The notes under the pieces: model-generated
What the model was told of the DNA's origin: nothing
Databases searched by the model: none
What the model saw: the letters and a program-made list of their open reading frames with translations, nothing else
Made by a program: the position numbers and the translations under genes
Source: Apoderus coryli
Lineage: Eukaryota > Arthropoda > Insecta > Coleoptera > Attelabidae
NCBI GenBank assembly: GCA_911728435.2
Contig: OU452208.1
Coordinates: 10,098,499 to 10,162,498 of the forward strand
DNA length: 64,000 nt
Direction of reading: 5' to 3'
Shown here: piece after piece, positions 10,954-20,840 of the stretch
How positions within the stretch are numbered: the first letter of the stretch is position 1
Layout: every line of letters begins with the position of its first letter

Positions 10954-11283
10954 TGTTAGAAATCAGCCGACACGCAATTATATTATTTATTATTTTGTTA
11001 TGTTCATAAAAAAGCCGCTGCCGGTCTAAAGGATGTTAAGTGACGACGTACAGACAAGAAATGCTGATAACTGGTTTTATCTTTTTGCATGTGGTTGTCT
11101 AGTAAGAAACCGATAACAATGGAATAGGAAAAATGCGTCGGCACTCTAATATTCTCTGTGCTCGGGTTAACAGGCCGCTTTTATTTGTATTTTCGTTACA
11201 TGTGAATATTAAGATATTATGATTAAATGTTAAGGGTTGTATAAGTGTGTTGTTGTATTAATAATTTCAAATAGTTTCTAACA
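10954..11283 (+). repeat. 3' LTR
   Basis: Copy of 7303-7632, with a single t-to-g difference seen near its end. No clear polypurine tract directly precedes it (…agtatggccg), which is unusual for an element that has recently moved. Confidence 0.92.
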
Positions 11284-11465
11284 CTATATACACGGTGTTC
11301 TATTCGAAATAAGAAAGTTAGTATCAACTTCCGATATAACAGGAAGTGGCACATATATCACAACATAATAAAGTGATAGACTGGATTGAAATGAGTATTT
11401 ACTTAAATTTTCAAAAGAACGTATGCTTAGTTCTCTCAAACCGTGTAATGTACCATCGACCAACA
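11284..11465 (+). repeat. Dispersed repeat (ggtgttctattcgaaat family), copy 1
   Basis: Begins with a cggtgttctattcgaaataag terminus, then tatcaacttccgatataac, and ends near gtaatgtaccatcgacc. The same order of motifs recurs at 36690-36830 and, in its first half, at 20279-20440, so this is a non-coding interspersed repeat. The 63-codon minus frame here is not a gene. Confidence 0.6.
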
Positions 11466-12034
11466 TTTTTAACAAGATTTAATGTTCTTCTAAATAAAAA
11501 TATCTAAATAAAGATTAGGTAAATGCTGTAAAATTTGTATTTGATTTCAGTTAGGCCTTTAAAATTCGTATTTCAAATAATTTTTTTTATATATTTTTTG
11601 ATATTTGTTGAAACTGAATATTCAATTATTCAATAACAAAAACAACCTAGACGAAGATATTTGTTTTATATAAATAAACAATATTTTATATTCGAATTAA
11701 CAGCGATTTTCCATTTACGAAGAATATAATTGAATTCTCTGTGAAAATAATTGGAATCTGCAGCTGCTTTTACACTTTAATTATACAGCCAGTATCAACT
11801 AAACTATCCCCTGTAGTTATACAATAAAAATGAAACTGATAATTTTTTCCTCCTCATATAATATCATATCACTTAATTTCATACCCAGCCAGGAAATTCA
11901 TATTTTTGTTTTATTAAAATATCTTTAATCAGTGACGTACATGTAATATTTCAGCTATTTCATTTTTTTCCTATATCCGCCACTGACTTAAATTCCTTTA
12001 TAATGCTCCATATTTAATTACGCCATGTATCTTT
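11466..12034. other. 3' flank of the PPxY/CaaX gene
   Basis: AT-rich, no frame. On the minus strand an AATAAA signal lies at 11915-11910, about 120 bases after the stop codon of the gene at 12035, and is a reasonable polyadenylation signal for it. Confidence 0.4.
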
Positions 12035-15000
12035 TTATAAAATAACACATGCACTGCCGTGCATTACCTCTGATATAAACATGGGCGTACCAGCACCCAA
12101 TCCTCCATCAGTTTTTTCCTGTTCATTCTTGTCATACTCACAATCGAAATAGTGGCTCTGACAGTCAAAGCAGCGACACTGATCTGACATTTTACATGTG
12201 ACACCAAACTGTTTAGCCACAGCTCGATACAACTCTTTGCTGGATTTGTGATGGACTACTTCTATGCGTTTATTTGTTGGGTCTGTCGGTGATTGGACGC
12301 TCTCTTGTTTACTCATTTTCATCTACGAAGTTAATACAAAAATAATTGGTTAAAAAATTTTATCTTACAAAAAGACCAAAGTTTTTATGTTCTGATACAA
12401 TGTCGGTTACAGATTATTAATTCACTTTGACAACAATAAATGGGGGTGTAGATTCACAACCCACCAAGTCACATTTCTATCAAATCTGTACAGGGTGGGC
12501 AAATTTCGATGTTTTTATACGGTACAGCCTAAACCGTAATAGATACAGCGAAACTAAGTTATACAGGGTGAACTATCACTCAGTACAAAAATTTTAACCA
12601 CATGCTCAGGAAAGCATGAAAAACAATAAAAAATTTGTTTTGGAATTTTTATTCGATGTTTACAAAATGGGGCAAATCCACGTTTTTCCCTGGTAAATCG
12701 GCGCCTATGACAATTATTTTTCACGATGGCTTCCAACCTACAAACCGCAGTACGCGGCGTTGCCAATTGTAGAGAGGTGAAAATGAACATTTTTGAAATA
12801 ATTATTATAATACCTGATAAATAAATCCATCATTACTACTGCAGAATTGTACACTACTTCTTCGTTTTTGCAAACAACAAACTCCTAAAACGATATTTTT
12901 GCATACTTATTGAATACACTAAAAACACAACAGATTTCCGAGAAGTAGATACACTAAATGCACAATTTTTTAATATTCGCTGATGCCGATTTATTTTAAA
13001 TTTAACGAAATATTAAACTATGATAGCCAGTTGTAGCGGCGCTGTCTTATAATATTTGATCAATAACAATCAATTTGGAATACTCCAAATTGTAGATAAT
13101 TTCTTCGTTTTTACAAACTTCTAAAACGATATTTTTGCATTTTGAACACACAAACACTAACTAAACATTGAAGGTAGCACACCCCAGATAAGTAAAACTA
13201 GTACTTACTTATCTGGGACTAACATGTAAAATGCCTGTTTAATTTTAATTTATTTAAATCCTTATTTCCAATAGGGACGAAAATGTAAACACAAAAATAA
13301 TAAAATATCGGTTAATAGGTTAATAAACGCCCGGGACACCTGATCAATAGATCACAATAGTGCAGAGTGCAGACAACTTCGACGTCATCTGTCAACCAAC
13401 AGCCTAACGTGTTGCCAAGTTTATAACACACAGATTAAGCTTTTTATTTTGAGTAAAAAAATAACTTATTCAAACTCAATGTGTATTGTGTATCGAGCCA
13501 TATTATGCTAGTTTTAATCCTTGACCTCCGCATGTGCTTTGCATCTGTATACCACGTTCGCAAGAAATTCCTCACAAATTTCTCAGATCAGATTGGCTGA
13601 TGTGGCATCTCACCTACCACTCGCACTCACTTGAAATTTTTTTTTAAAAGCAACGTGAAACTGTCAAAATTATCATTAGCTACACGAAATAATTTGATTT
13701 TAATTTCTCACGTAACTATGGTTGTTTTTACATTACATTAGACGTTAGAAATTGCTCATTGCATAGTTTACACATTAGGCAGAATAAAATACACATATGA
13801 TAAAACGGGTTGCCTACGTACACTACACAAAAATTTTGTCGGAAATATTATTATCATTATTATGAAATAACATAAATATTAATGATGTGATGCATGGTGA
13901 ATTAGATTTGGAAGCCAAGAGCTAACTAAGAATATTTAGCGCCTATTGACCATCGCTTTTTTGGCCAAATCTGGCAAGCCTGCATTCACGAATAATTATT
14001 ATGCAGATTTTGTTACTATCGATCGAGTTTGTTATGAAATTTGAACAATCGATATCGTACTTTTTCAACCGATAAAATGGTAATATTTTTAGTATAAATA
14101 CAACAATAACTAGAAACTACACTAATGTTAATAAATACCGATGTTTGATCCGATACATTGGCACTATCGTTGGCAAAGCCCAGCGGTATATCCAATCAAA
14201 TGTATTGATATATCTGCTAAATTTTATATCGTTATAATGAATCGTAAATTGTCGATGTGACTATGGATATTTTTTATTCCGATATATCGATATTTTGATA
14301 ATATCGATATGGCGGTGTTTTCCTTTGTCATTTGTCATCGCGTTTCTGACGTCGAATTATTATATTACTTTATTTATTTGTGAATGTTTGAAAATTGAAT
14401 TGAATTATTGAAAAACGCGGAATTAACAGACATGGTAATAATATTATACCTACCTATGGGAAATGCAAAGAAAGAGCAAATCGGGCGGCAGTGGAATACC
14501 GGAGACGTTTTCCAAATAGGAAAGACATGCCTAATCTAGTCCTCGCACACTATTTGTAAATGTTGTAAGTACAACGTTTGTGAGCTACTGGTACATTGCA
14601 AGCTCAAACGGGTGGACAAGGAGGACAGAATAATTTAGAACATGTAGTGGCTGTACTAAATTTAATAGAGGAGGAACCGTCCATAAGTACTACGGAGATT
14701 GCAAAAAGATTGGGAATATCTCAGAACAAGGAGGATTCTGAAGGAGAACTGGTTTCAACCGTATCGCATACAAAAGATACAGGCACTAGAAGTAGTTCAG
14801 TGGTTAAGCGCATCAGCAAGTGTGGTGAAGTTAACGGTGGTCTCTTTGAACATTTGCTGTTGTAGTGCTTTGAAGTGCTAGTGTTATTTGCATTTGAGTG
14901 TTTTTTGTTGCCCTTTGGGGTTTTCCTAACGGATGGGATCCACCTTGTGATCGTCGGGCTGAGTACCTGACATTAAACAAGAAGAGTGGACGAGGTAAAT

Positions 15001-17348
15001 CAAGCGGTCCCCAGGAAGTTCAAAAATCATGGCGGCATGGCATGGCATGTTAGACCTATCCGAAAGGTAGGAGCTTACGTAATATTTAATATTTCGCATG
15101 ATTGAAGTCACATAATCATCTACATTTTCTAAATAAATGTTTTACATTAAATGCTCGGTAAATCGATACACTTGGCATCATGGCGCTGTATCATAACCTT
15201 TAAGCTAATGTCTAATTTAAACTTCAGTTGGGCAGGCGTTCATAGGCGTCGTAAAAAGGGAGTTTAACATGATTTACAAAAAAATTATTTTCAGCCCTAA
15301 TAAAAATGTTGGAAATTTTTTGAAAGGCGATTCTGTTAAATCTTATTTTTCTCTACCTCTAGTTAAAATTTTTGTACTGAGTGATAGTTCACCCTGTATT
15401 TCGGTTGTTATTAGAATTACGGGAAAAGTGTTTTCATAAAAGTGAAAGATAATTTGATGTTTAATCCAGTGGCGTACCAATAATTTTTTTCGAAGTCCAA
15501 TTGTTCAAGATATCGCTATCAACTATATTAAGGCGTCAGTAGATTCCAAATTTCGTTCCCTGTACAACCATGTATGACAAGTAGCTACATATTTAGTAAA
15601 ACTTAATAAAAATAAATAAAAACTCGTACGCATGGTGACAATCACCACGGAAGTAACCGTGGTGATTGTCACCATGCGTACGAGTTTTTATTTATTATAC
15701 TCGAGGAAGGGATAAATTGTATATGTCACGCCCTAGACCCGAGGTATTTAAAAAATCGTCATTATACTCGGGAAACCAGTTCTTCAATCTGTTTCCTAAG
15801 AACATAAGGAGTTGTCCGACTGCGAGGGTAGATTCAAAAACATATGTTTTTCTTTCGGATCCTTTAGCTTTTTCAAAGCAGTTACTGATGTTTTTTGATC
15901 TGGTTAAAATTACCGACTATTTTTTATGGGTCTGTGTTATTATAGCGTTCTGATATCCTTGAAACAGTCGCACCGGTACGATCTTTTCAGAACGTGGTTG
16001 CTTAGACGCCTTTTAATTCACATATCACTATATCCTTATAACTCATAAGGGTATTGTAAGACATATGTACGAGGGTTGCCTTTTCTATTTCGGGATTTGG
16101 CAACCCTGGTGTTGCAATCTGGCAACTGACAGCTCTATCGTAAAGTTGGACATTTTTGAGGTTATACGTACTTAGAACGTTTTGACATACGAGCGCTATT
16201 TGTGTTGTTTACAGTAACTTAAAAGATGCATCTCGGTCCAAAAATGGAATTAAATCGTGAACATTTTCGTGCGATTATTTTTTACAGCTTTCGACGTGGA
16301 TTAACTCAGCAACAGTGCATGGATGAACTTAATTCAATTTTTGGCGATGAAGCTCGATCAAGGACCAGGGTTTATCGATGGTATAGTGAATTCAATCGTG
16401 GTCATAGTTCACTCCTAGACGAATTTCGTGAAGGTCATCCAAAATCAATTGTTGTTCCGAAAACCATTGATGCTGTGCGCGAACTGATATTGCAAGATCG
16501 TCATGTGACCTATCAAGAGATTGAGACAACCTTAGGCATTAGTGGGACCAGCATACATTCAATATTGCATAAACATTTGACTGTCAAAGAAATTTGTTCG
16601 CGTTGGATCCCACACAATTTGTCAATCGCTCAAAAAAAAGGCTCCTGTCGATTAGTCGAAAGAAATGCTAAAAAAATATGATATCTGTGCTTCGAACCAC
16701 GTCTATGACATCGTAACAGGTGATGAATCGTGGATTTACGCGTATGAGCCCGAAAGTAAACAGCAGTCGACTGTATGGATGTTTCATGATGAGCCAAATC
16801 CAACAAAAGTTGTTCGCGCACGAAGCACTTCCAAGCAAATGGTCGCCAGTTTTTCCGGAAAAACTGGACATGTCGCAACCGTACCACTAGGACAACGCGG
16901 AACAGTCAATTCTGAGTGGTACACAACCATTTGTTTGCCAGTTGTCTTCCAAGAAATCAGGAAAACCAACCGCCGAAGACGGGTCACTTTCAGAATGCAT
17001 GTTTTGGAGATACCTCAATCAGAGTGGCAAAAGTGCTTCGACAATTGGTTCAAAGGCATGCAAAAGTGTATAGATGTTCATGGGGAATATTTTGAAAAAC
17101 AATAAAGTGATTTTCGATGATTAGTATTTGTTTTTGTTCTCTAATCCCGAAATATAAAAGGCAACCCTCGTAGTACTCACCTCTTTCAAAACCATTTCAT
17201 ATGGTGGGGGTGGCGTAGTGCCCGGAGTATCAATATTATTCATTTCTAATCCGGTAGATGTTGGCTCGTTGATCTCGATGCTATTCTCTGACTGACAAAC
17301 AGTTTGATCGAGTGAATTTCCCCGTGCCGGGGAATTTGGTTTTGACAT
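12035..17348 (-). CDS. Small two-coding-exon protein with PPPPY motif and CVIL prenylation box
   Basis: I do not recognise this gene. Coding exon 1 is 17348-17181 (56 codons, MSKPNSPARG ... TTPPPPYEMVLKE) and ends at AAAGAG|gtgagtac. The exon starts after a ttttttttcag acceptor at 17424; the frame stays open back to it, so an upstream coding exon cannot be excluded. Exon 2 is 12322-12035, after tattaacttcgtag, and reads MKMSKQESVQS to HGSACVIL-stop. Both boundaries are phase 0, giving 151 aa. Visible motifs: PPxY (WW-domain ligand), a Cys-rich block CKMSDQCRCFDCQSHYFDC, and C-terminal CVIL, a CaaL box expected to be geranylgeranylated. Inference: a small membrane-tethered adaptor. No signal peptide or membrane segment. 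The 4.86 kb intron contains transposons at 12564-15396 and 16068-17172. The direct exon join is inferred; more exons could lie between. Confidence 0.65.
13183..13217. repeat. Short perfect inverted repeat
   Basis: Arms cccagataagtaa and ttacttatctggg, 13 bases each with a 9-base loop. Function unknown; possibly the core of a small nested MITE. Confidence 0.5.
14000..14350. promoter_or_regulatory. Cluster of TATCGATA-type motifs, possible promoter
   Basis: Within 300 bases are aatcgatatcg near 14049, tatatcgatattttg near 14283 and atatcgatatggcgg near 14300, followed by gtcatcgcgtttctgacgtc. TATCGATA is the DRE/BEAF-type box of insect housekeeping promoters. No gene start is evident downstream: the next coding trace is a transposase relic. 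It may be an alternative intronic promoter or chance in AT-rich DNA. Confidence 0.25.
14466..14800 (+). pseudogene. N-terminal fragment of a Tc1/mariner-group transposase
   Basis: In three frames the translation runs RANRAAVEYRRRFPNRK, then HVVAVLNLIEEEPSISTTE followed by IAKRLGISQ, then RRILKENWFQPYRIQKIQAL. These are the two helix-turn-helix blocks that open insect transposases of the DUF4817/DDE_3 kind. At least two frameshifts and a stop separate them, and no catalytic domain follows. Confidence 0.65.
14866..15240. other. Unassigned interior of the degenerate element
   Basis: Less AT-rich than its surroundings (gggatccaccttgtgatcg near 14937), without a frame I recognise. Possibly a nested repeat. 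Confidence 0.3.
15611..15696. repeat. Perfect 40-bp hairpin
   Basis: Arms 15611-15650 and 15657-15696 are exact reverse complements with a 6-base loop (aagtaa). The loop-side half is mixed-composition sequence (gtgacaatcaccacgg), the outer half AT-rich. It sits in the intron of the minus-strand gene, so transcripts of that intron would contain an 86-nt perfect hairpin. It could be a tiny MITE or a small-RNA precursor; nothing distinguishes these from sequence alone. Confidence 0.75.
16068..17172 (+). mobile_element. mariner-type element with internal deletion
   Basis: Ends are TA-cgagggttgccttt on the left and aaaaggcaaccctcg-TA on the right, with inverted similarity over about 28 bases. The copy is 1.1 kb where full relatives are about 1.3 kb. 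It lies directly after the donor splice site at 17180 (gtgagtac, then TA and the element), in the first intron of the PPxY/CaaX gene, without disturbing the exon. Confidence 0.88.
16226..17105 (+). pseudogene. mariner (SETMAR-like) transposase, catalytic core deleted
   Basis: N-terminal helix-turn-helix region is intact (FRAIIFYSFRRGLTQQQC, DEARSRTRVYRWYSEF). The frame then breaks near the poly-A run at 16631, and a TAG stands where DWSKEM is expected (gat tag tcg). The second frame resumes with VTGDESWIYAYEPESKQQ, the first catalytic Asp. After TTICLPVVFQEIRKTNRRR the sequence jumps to FRMHVLEIPQSEWQKC and ends EYFEKQ. The roughly 70 residues normally between these, carrying the second (HHDNA) and third (SPDLAPND) catalytic Asp, are gone. 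The protein is therefore dead twice over, while both TIRs survive. Confidence 0.9.
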
Positions 17349-17423
17349 CTTCCTGAATCGTATTCTAAATGGCGCCAGATTGACTGAATTGGTAATATAT
17401 GACAAAAGGAAACAAATAGGAAC

Positions 17424-17739
17424 CTGAAAAAAAAAATGTAAGTATATAAATTTATGGTGTTGATAGTATTTCATTATAGTACTTAATATGAGTATGTTAG
17501 GTTTTACAATTTTAAAGTACCATAGGTATTCGAGTTATTAAAATTGATGACTTTCAGTTAAAACATTATTTTTAGAGCTTAAAGTCTGGAGTCTGGTAAT
17601 GCCAAAACTAAACGCTATGCCCAATGTTCCCATTCATCCCTCTTTCTTGTCAGAGAGTTGGTAGTTTAATTTCCCTACAAACCAGAGTGGCCAGTAACCC
17701 AGACGAGAGCCAAATTATTGTTTTCCCCAATATTGATAA
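17424..17739. other. 5' flank or upstream intron of the PPxY/CaaX gene
   Basis: Contains the pyrimidine tract and cag acceptor (minus strand, 17424-17440). An upstream exon presumably lies further right but I could not identify it. Confidence 0.35.
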
Positions 17740-17930
17740 TCAATTCTCGTGCTAGTATAAGCTCTTTGTAAATGTTGGAAATTTGGGTCACACTGCCTGC
17801 CGATCACCACTGATGAGTCGTGGATCGACGAAACGGCCGTCTGGTGAAAGCATGGTAGTGTGAAACAAATTTCCAACATAACTTAAAGTCTTGTCGCTTT
17901 ATGTAACAAGCAATTCTTAACTAACAAATA
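17740..17930 (+). repeat. Dispersed repeat carrying a hammerhead ribozyme, copy 1
   Basis: From tgctagtataagctc to aacaagcaattcttaac. Two further copies lie at 41430-41620 (minus) and 41635-41800 (plus). The central part is bounded by gttggaaatttgggtcacac and its near inverse gtgtgaaacaaatttccaac. It has no coding sequence. Size and ribozyme content fit a Penelope-like-element pseudo-LTR or a retrozyme-like non-autonomous retroelement; which one cannot be decided here. Confidence 0.75.
17804..17847 (+). ncRNA. Type I hammerhead self-cleaving ribozyme
   Basis: All core parts occur in order: TCACCA (17804-17809, stem I 3' strand), CTGATGA (17810-17816), GTCG/CGAC stem II closing loop TGGAT (17817-17829), GAAAC (17830-17834), loop GGCC, then GTC (17839-17841), with predicted cleavage after C17841. 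TGGTGA (17842-17847) pairs with TCACCA to close stem I. Stem III within one molecule is only two pairs, but ACGGCCGT is a perfect palindrome, so two molecules could pair there, as in the dimeric hammerheads of newt satellites and Penelope-like elements. No activity is proven. Confidence 0.8.
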
Positions 17931-17949
17931 TTTTTGATATGTATGTAAT

Positions 17950-19632
17950 TGTTAACATTAGGAAGAAGTCTAAATATTTCAAAAAATGGAAGGTCACTGG
18001 TGATAATACCTTTCATAACATGTTTCACACTCTGAGGGCACAGGTATACCAAAAAATAAAGATGGCATATGCCGCCTACATTGCCGACATCCATAACATC
18101 AATAAAAAGTGACGCTAGAGAATTCTGGAAGTTTGTACAAATCAAAAAACGGGGATCTCGTATTCCCGGTAATATGCAGGGTCCACAGGGGGATCTATTA
18201 CTGAATCCTGGTGAAATTGTCAGCGGATTTGCCAAATTTTTCAATAGTGAATATACAGAATCTTCACAGGTACCTTATAGGGATCCTCTAAATCTTGATC
18301 TATCAATATCTGTGGGTTTACTTACGCAAACCCAAGCTGACTGCGGGTCATGACAATGTACCTGCATTTGTTGTACGGGATTGTGCTTATGTGTTTGCGA
18401 AGCCCCTTGAAATAATTTTCAACAAATGTATGAAATCGGAGATATTCCCAGACTAGTGGAAGCTTGCCAGAGTTGTTCCTGTTCATAAGTCCGGCGATGA
18501 TTCTCAAATATCTAACTACAGACCTATCTCAATTCTGCCCAATTTTGCGCAGATCTTCGAGACGGTGCTGCATGACAAGATATTTGATCAAACAAAGAAC
18601 CGCATAGTCCGGAAACAGAATGGCTTTTTTCGCGGGTGTTCGACTGTAAGTAACTTTTCATGGTTTCTGCAAGATATTTACTGTGCTCTTGGAAGGGGAC
18701 TACAGGCGGACGTTATTTACACGGACTTCACAAAAGCCTTCGATAGGTTAGAACATTCAATAGTTCGACAGAAGATGGGTAATATCGGTTTTGATGAGAT
18801 CCTGCTAAACATTTTTGATACTTACCTGTACAACCACAGACAGTATGTAGAGTATAATGGATTTAAATCCGCGGAAATGATTATTTCTAGTGGAGCTCCT
18901 CAGGGAAGTAACCTGGCCTCATTAAAATTTGCTATTTATATAAATGATATCAAAACTCATTTATCTAGTTCATGTATTTGTATGGTCGCCCTACTACACG
19001 GTTCATAAGAACAAGTTGGAGTACGTACAACGTAAGTTCTTGAGATATCTATCTTTTAAAAGTGATGGGAGTTTTCCTACAAGAGGTTGTGACCATCAAG
19101 TGCTGTTAAACAAATTTAATTTTGACTCGCTGGCAGATCGTCGAATATTTACCGACCAAGTTTTTCTTTATAAATGAATTAACAACGTTATTGACTGTCC
19201 GAATTTATTACAACAAATACATTTTAATGTACCTCAGTTTAATTCGCGTAAGCCGAACCTATTTAGATTACCTCAAACTCATACTAATTATGAACAAAGA
19301 GCTCCATTATTCAGGGCATGCGACGTGTGCAACAGTTCCCATTTGCATCATAATATTGATTATTTTGATAAATCTTGAAACCGATTCCGAAAAAGCCTTT
19401 GGTACTACCTCCGCACTCTTGAATTTTAAATAATTTGTCTGTTATTTGTATTATTTGTATATAAGTATGTAATTTTTGTATATTTTGTGATATTGTATTT
19501 ATATCTTATCATTGCTATTATTATTAATAAGCACATTATTATTATCAGAATTTGTATGCAAATAGGTACGTTGTCTTGTAATTGGGTATTTCGCGGATTA
19601 GACAATAAAGACTATTGTTATTATTAGTAAAT
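17950..19632 (+). pseudogene. Non-LTR retrotransposon (LINE), 5'-truncated and RT-deleted
   Basis: Pieces in order: FHTLRAQVYQKIKMAYAAYI, REFWKFVQIKKRG, then WKLARVVPVHKSGDD and ISNYRPISILPN, YTDFTKAFDRLEHSIV, SSGAPQGSNLA and FAIYINDI (RT fingers and palm), then NKLEYVQRKFLRYL and FDSLADRR (post-RT region of Jockey/CR1-type LINEs). The FADD catalytic box is missing: INDI at about 18950 runs within 20 codons into the post-RT region. Several frameshifts are present. The 3' end has an AATAAA and a ttattattag tail near 19610-19630, so this end is intact. Confidence 0.85.
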
Positions 19633-20278
19633 GTTATCACACGTGCTTGTTATCACTCTGTCACATTATCCATAAATAATAAACAAATTTAGATAGTATT
19701 CGTTAGTATAATGAACACGCCCGCCATGATTATTACTACTAATTAATGTCTACAATTTGTCATAATTATCGATTATTTTTGTCAAGTGTCATATTTATTT
19801 GCTATCTAAAGCCATCATGGCCAACTAAAATCAACTAAATTTCAAATTCATATCACTATTGTAATAAAAAATGTAAAAAAACTATCAGTTTTTGGGATAG
19901 ACATCCTTTCATAAACTTGCCCTTATTTTAATGCAAAAAATTAAAAGTATAAAATGGGGAGTTGCCATTTAAAATTTATGAATTATAACACTTTTTTCAA
20001 TTTTATTTTTTACCCTTTTTTTCAAATACCCTGTACTAATATTTACTAAAAAATATACGTAGGCGCCTAAAGTAGGTAATATCTCCTAGGATATGCGAAC
20101 AAATTAAATTATTAAAGCGTCCATATAATAAAATTTTTTTATTGTTCTTTATTCTGAAAACGTCATTTTTGACATAAAATTTCAAATATTTCGAAAACAG
20201 CTGGCGATAGGTACAACATAGTATGCATGAAATATGTTTAGAATTACAAGGAGAATTCAAAAAAAATATAATTTATAT
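19633..20278. other. Intergenic, nothing recognised
   Basis: AT-rich; no frame or RNA gene. A taccctgta piece near 20028 may be a transposon end. Confidence 0.4.
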
Positions 20279-20440
20279 AGGGTCGTATTTGAAATAAGGA
20301 AGTTGACACCCATTTCCGGTATAACCGGAAGAATTGGTCCCGTGGACCAAAGTACTACACCAGATTTTCAGATTGTTCCACCGTGTAGTTTCTCCATAAT
20401 CGATCGAATCCCTTCCCGGTGGGACACCCGGTATGTAGAG
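20279..20440 (+). repeat. Dispersed repeat, copy 2
   Basis: Shares with 11284 the opening gtatttgaaataaggaagt and the tatcggtata/ccggaag block (here ttccggtataaccggaag). Its right end gggacacccggta interrupts the LINE fragment that continues at 20441, suggesting insertion into it. Confidence 0.55.
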
Positions 20441-20840
20441 CCCATAGATTGTAAGAATACGGTACTCTCTAAACAGAGGCCGACAACTATGTATTTTTCT
20501 TCCTACCAATGCTCATCACTGCGCGCTTTGGCATAAAAAACCCTACTGACATCTGCTGAGTTCCCCCAAAGCAACAAACCATAAGACATTCGTGACTGAA
20601 AAAGTCCGAAATAGGCCAAACGAATGACCGACCGAGACACACAATCCGATATCCTTCTCATCAAGAAGATAGTAGACGAGAGCTTACCATTCAGCTGTTG
20701 AACATACACACAACAACATACACCAAGAAATTTAATGTTATGTATCACTTTCATATGTTTTAAAGAGAATAGCATGCTTTGAGTCTTCTCCAAATTGAGA
20801 CCAAGACTATTATCCGAAAACCAGGATAAAAGTAAACTAA
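20441..20840 (-). pseudogene. LINE reverse-transcriptase C-terminal fragment
   Basis: On the minus strand: LLLSWFSDNSLGLNLEKTQ, MKVIHNIKFLGV, LSSTIFLMRRISDCVSRS, then AYFGLFQSRMSYGLLLWGNS and, in another frame, CRPLFREYRILTIYGLYI. This is the segment after the catalytic box of Jockey/CR1-type reverse transcriptases. Frameshifts occur near 20500 and the piece stops where the dispersed repeat begins. Confidence 0.8.

Larger units (their letters stand above)
7303..11283 (+). mobile_element. Ty3/gypsy-type LTR retrotransposon, recent but RT-deleted
   Basis: Two 330-bp direct LTRs (7303-7632, 10954-11283) begin TGTTAGAA and end TTCTAACA. They are flanked by a 4-bp target duplication, ctat, at 7299-7302 and 11284-11287. 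By eye the LTRs differ at one base near their 3' end. The inside holds gag, a protease remnant, RNase H, integrase and a 3' tandem-repeat region, all on the plus strand in that gypsy order. The reverse transcriptase domain is absent: protease remnant passes to RNase H within about 200 bases. Frameshifts break pol. An element of this structure could only move with proteins from a complete relative. Confidence 0.92.
12564..15396. mobile_element. Degenerate Tc1/mariner-group DNA transposon
   Basis: Both ends read ta-cagggtgaactatcactc and are inverted to each other over about 36 perfect bases (12564-12599 and 15361-15396), flanked by TA. Inward the similarity continues weakly to a cataggcg motif about 150 bases from each end. 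The transposase relic at 14466-14800 sits inside. At 2.8 kb it is long for the family, so other insertions are probably nested in it. It lies in the intron of the gene spanning 12035-17348. Confidence 0.7.

Noticed and set aside
17121..17474. Full 117-codon frame as one uninterrupted protein
   Set aside because: It runs through an acceptor at 17424 and a donor at 17181 into mariner sequence; only the part between them is taken as exon.
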